From Bermanella marisrubri (GTDB lineage: Bacteria; Pseudomonadota; Gammaproteobacteria; Pseudomonadales; Oceanobacteraceae), in assembly GCF_012295615.1 (NCBI RefSeq), contig NZ_CP051183.1:1329001-1393000 (forward strand): a stretch of DNA of 64,000 bases, read 5' to 3'. A program made the translations under genes and the position numbers. Below the pieces are notes generated by a model, which made no database searches, was not told the origin of the DNA, and saw only the letters and a list, made by a program, of their open reading frames with translations. Shown here one piece after another: positions 61,891 through 64,000 of this stretch; position 1 is the first letter of the stretch; each line of letters opens with the position of its first letter.

Positions 61891-61917
61891 GGATTCTCAG
61901 TCAAGCTGGGCATGACG
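61891..61917 (-). repeat. Palindromic repeat element 6 of cluster (decayed)
   Basis: GGATTCTCAG-tcaag-CTGGGCATGACG. The left arm is intact, but the right arm carries mismatches. Confidence 0.75.
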
Positions 61918-61934
61918 ATATTGGGCAATAAACA

Positions 61935-62672
61935 CTAGATATCCAGCGCTTGGCCGTTTATGCCCTTACTTTCGGCACTCATTAAGTAAATGTAACGTGC
62001 AACTAAGTCTTCCGGTGATTTCACTGTAGCAGGGTCTTCCGCCGGATAGGCCTCTGCACGCATGTCGGTTCGAGTGCCACCGGGATTAATACTATTAACA
62101 CGTACATTACTCGTGTTTTCTAGTTCTTCCGCCATGGTTTGCATCAAGCCTTCAGTGGCGAATTTTGAAACTGCATAAGCTCCCCAATAAGCTTTCGACT
62201 TTCTGCCGACGCTCGAAGAAGTCATAAGAATACTGGCGTCGGCAGGGCTTTGCTCCATAACCGGCAGCAGTGTACGAGCAAGCAGAAAAGTGCTATTCAC
62301 ATTGATGTTCATGACACGATTCCAGGTTTGCCAGTTATAGTTGGATAGCGGCGTGCGCTGACCCAATAAACTCGCATTGAGCAATAAACCGTCTAGACGA
62401 CCGAATTCTTCATTAATCATATCGCGAAGCTGGAAATACGCTTCTTCGGGTGCATGCTCCAAATCAAACTGAACGATCACAGGTTGTGGCAGCTTTTTCG
62501 CCACTAAGTCATCGTGTATGTGATTGAGAGCTTCTTCATTGCGGGCCAACATGATGACAGTGGCACCTGCCTCAGCAAAACCATACACCATGGCACGGCC
62601 AATACCTTTGCTAGCGCCTGTCACTAAAATGACACGTTGATCTAGAGGAAGGACTGAGTGTGAGTCTGTCAT
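61935..62672 (-). CDS. yciK: YciK-like short-chain dehydrogenase
   Basis: A 245-residue SDR: TGASKGIGRAMVYGFAEAGATVIMLARNE (NADP-binding), LLNASLLGQRTPLSNYNWQTWNRVMNINVNSTFLLARTLLP, catalytic Ser/Tyr/Lys in LMTSSSVGRKSKAYWGAYAVSKFATEG. The NASLLG...W...MNVN pattern fits YciK, an oxidoreductase of unknown substrate. It lies ~80 bases downstream of mupP on the same strand, with ubiG upstream of that, the same trio as in Pseudomonas. It starts with ATG. Confidence 0.88.
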   Translation of the reverse strand: MTDSHSVLPLDQRVILVTGASKGIGRAMVYGFAEAGATVIMLARNEEALNHIHDDLVAKKLPQPVIVQFDLEHAPEEAYFQLRDMINEEFGRLDGLLLNASLLGQRTPLSNYNWQTWNRVMNINVNSTFLLARTLLPVMEQSPADASILMTSSSVGRKSKAYWGAYAVSKFATEGLMQTMAEELENTSNVRVNSINPGGTRTDMRAEAYPAEDPATVKSPEDLVARYIYLMSAESKGINGQALDI

Positions 62673-62752
62673 AGGATTATCCGAGCTGATTGTTCACTTT
62701 GGAGCGGTCATTCGTTGCCGCTTGCCGTGTTTAGCTAATATTAGAGCGGCAC

Positions 62753-63460
62753 TTATTGGCGTTCGCGGCGCATTGTAACTGAAATCAGATGTTGCGCCAG
62801 TGCTTCGCTTGTCGCAAAGGTCTGATCAGCTTGCCATGATTTCGCTTCTTGGGGGCTTCCGACATAACCGAATTCGCAGGCCAGTGTTGTCATACTCGCG
62901 GCTTTACCTGCTTGAATATCGCGTAGATGATCGCCAACATAGATGCAGTTACTTGCGTTTACTGACATCTCCTTGCAAGCCAGCAGTAGCGCTTCAGGAT
63001 TGGGTTTTCGATGCGTAACGTCATCCGGACAAACTAAACTGTCTATGTAATCCTCAAGAACACCATGATTGATTTTTAGCTGTTTTAGTAGGGCATCGGC
63101 GTACAAGCGAGGTTTATTTGTGACGATGGCGGCTGGAATGCCTTGTTCTTTGAAGTGCAGCAACATCGCGTCAAACCCAGGAAATAGTCGGGTTTCTTGC
63201 GCTACATTTTGAAGGTATAGGTCCAATAGTCTCTGACGTTGTCGAGCATATTCGGGATGACCTTCGTCTATATCATAAGCTAGGTTGATCAAGGCGCGGG
63301 CACCATTGCTGACAACTGAGCGAACGCTTTCATAGGAGAGGGCGTCCAAGCCATCGGCCATACGCATCTCATTAATCACCACAAAGAAATCAGGAGCGGT
63401 GTCGACCAAGGTGCCATCAAGATCGAATAAAACTGCGTCATAGTGTTTGTTTTCGATCAT
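62753..63460 (-). CDS. mupP: HAD phosphatase, MupP-like (N-acetylmuramic acid 6-phosphate phosphatase)
   Basis: A 235-residue HAD hydrolase of the phosphoglycolate-phosphatase class: DAVLFDLDGTLVDTAPDF (DxDGT nucleophile), VTNKPR, HRKPNPEALLLAC and YVGDHLRDIQAGKAASM. Its place directly downstream of ubiG and upstream of yciK matches Pseudomonas MupP, which acts in peptidoglycan recycling with AmgK and MurU. Without that context it would be called Gph, so function rests on synteny. The ATG overlaps the ubiG TAA by one base. Confidence 0.85.
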   Translation of the reverse strand: MIENKHYDAVLFDLDGTLVDTAPDFFVVINEMRMADGLDALSYESVRSVVSNGARALINLAYDIDEGHPEYARQRQRLLDLYLQNVAQETRLFPGFDAMLLHFKEQGIPAAIVTNKPRLYADALLKQLKINHGVLEDYIDSLVCPDDVTHRKPNPEALLLACKEMSVNASNCIYVGDHLRDIQAGKAASMTTLACEFGYVGSPQEAKSWQADQTFATSEALAQHLISVTMRRERQ

Positions 63461-64000
63461 TATTCACCGCTCGCGGGTTTGCAGGTTTGCAACAGATAAT
63501 TAACGTCGGTATCTCGCGCTAGCTTGTACGTTTTAGTGATCGGGTTGTAGGTCATGCCTTTTAATTCACCCACTTGAAGACCAGCCTCTCGACAATACTT
63601 TGCTAATTCACTCGGGCGAATGAACTTACGATAATCATGGGTGCCCTTTGGCAGCATATTTAACACATATTCCGCACCAATGATTGCTAGCAAGTAGCTT
63701 TTAGGATTGCGATTAAGTGTTGAGAAAAATACATGGCCGCCGGGTTTGCATAAATCAAAACAGGCTTTAACAATAGAGGCGGGATCAGGCACATGCTCCA
63801 ACACCTCTAAGCAGGTAACGACATCGAAACTTGCAGGTTCTTGTTCGGCTAACTCTTCGACCGGTAATTGCTTATAGTCAATGTTTAACTGTGACTCCAA
63901 GGCGTGTAATTTAGCAACCGTCAAAGGAGCTTCACCCATATCAAGACCGGTGACCTGAGCACCCCGTTGCGCCATGGCTTCGCTTAAAATACCACCGCCA
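63460..64000 (-). CDS. ubiG: Ubiquinone biosynthesis O-methyltransferase UbiG (N-terminus outside window)
   Basis: Partial gene: the frame is open to the right edge, encoding [22 protein letters not shown], so the SAM-binding motif I is just cut and about 60 N-terminal residues are missing. [74 protein letters not shown] is typical of UbiG. It methylates two hydroxyl groups in ubiquinone synthesis. An internal ATG at 63975 is not the start. mupP follows with a one-base overlap. Confidence 0.95.
   Translation of the reverse strand, partial: GGGILSEAMAQRGAQVTGLDMGEAPLTVAKLHALESQLNIDYKQLPVEELAEQEPASFDVVTCLEVLEHVPDPASIVKACFDLCKPGGHVFFSTLNRNPKSYLLAIIGAEYVLNMLPKGTHDYRKFIRPSELAKYCREAGLQVGELKGMTYNPITKTYKLARDTDVNYLLQTCKPASGE

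Overview
This window reads as ordinary chromosome from a marine-type gammaproteobacterium. By gene content and order it resembles the Oceanospirillales/Pseudomonadales side: nadK-phosphoesterase-glpG-yeaC-DUF2797-pepN and ubiG-mupP-yciK orders like those in Pseudomonas, gpsA followed by DUF4389 and sixA, a DUF1329-YCF48-RND cassette common in hydrocarbon and lipid degraders, and a rhombosortase. The genus is inference; base composition was not computed. Genes are dense on both strands, and many neighbours overlap by 1 to 8 bases. I saw no tRNA, rRNA, phage, insertion sequence or CRISPR array.

Layout. 1-7.5 kb: 3' part of hrpA, a KAS III-like synthase, a DUF692/DUF2063 peptide-modification pair, a porin behind a well-formed Pho box, and mlaA. 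7.6-14.8 kb: PilZ protein, an RssB/RssC-type phosphatase and anti-anti-sigma pair, then a tight run gpsA-DUF4389-sixA-TraB/GumN-two alpha/beta hydrolases-TlpA thioredoxin. 14.8-20.9 kb: thioesterase, rluA, tapT, chalcone-isomerase-like protein, rdgC, rhombosortase, an unknown outer-membrane-like protein and DUF1853. 21-27.4 kb: the nadK to pepN operon. 27.5-32.6 kb: DUF1329, YCF48-like and RND/MMPL genes, without the DUF1302 partner. 32.7-38.1 kb: pseudouridine synthase, thiolase, Lit-like DUF1461 protein, dgkA, an unknown two-TM coiled-coil protein and a response regulator-CheC-PAS operon.

38.2-44.7 kb: ogt, plsC, a fully overlapping rimK-AstE/AspA-like-MscS-rimB operon, DUF1003, then the hdfR/maoP divergent pair. 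44.8-49.7 kb: a lipoprotein solute-binding protein next to a hybrid histidine kinase, then fadH-like dienoyl-CoA reductase. 49.9-58.4 kb: a small orphan protein, a molybdopterin oxidoreductase with an HSD10-like SDR, DUF2147, a GGDEF-EAL protein with a degenerate GGDEF, a small alanine-rich lipoprotein, an AraC regulator and an FMN reductase. 58.6-64 kb: an Mpo1-like membrane protein, a 7-bp tandem repeat, AraC regulator, diguanylate cyclase, a cluster of palindromic repeats, and yciK-mupP-ubiG (ubiG cut by the window edge).

Themes: lipid metabolism and envelope traffic (KAS III, MlaA, GpsA, PlsC, DgkA, thiolase, FadH, DUF1329/RND), and signalling (two c-di-GMP enzymes, PilZ, partner switch, CheC module, SBP-kinase). 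No clearly new defence or mobile system is visible. The best candidates for unexplored biology are the DUF692/DUF2063 pair without an obvious precursor peptide, the SBP-hybrid kinase pair, the RimK operon carrying a mechanosensitive channel, and the hairpin repeat family with compensatory base changes.
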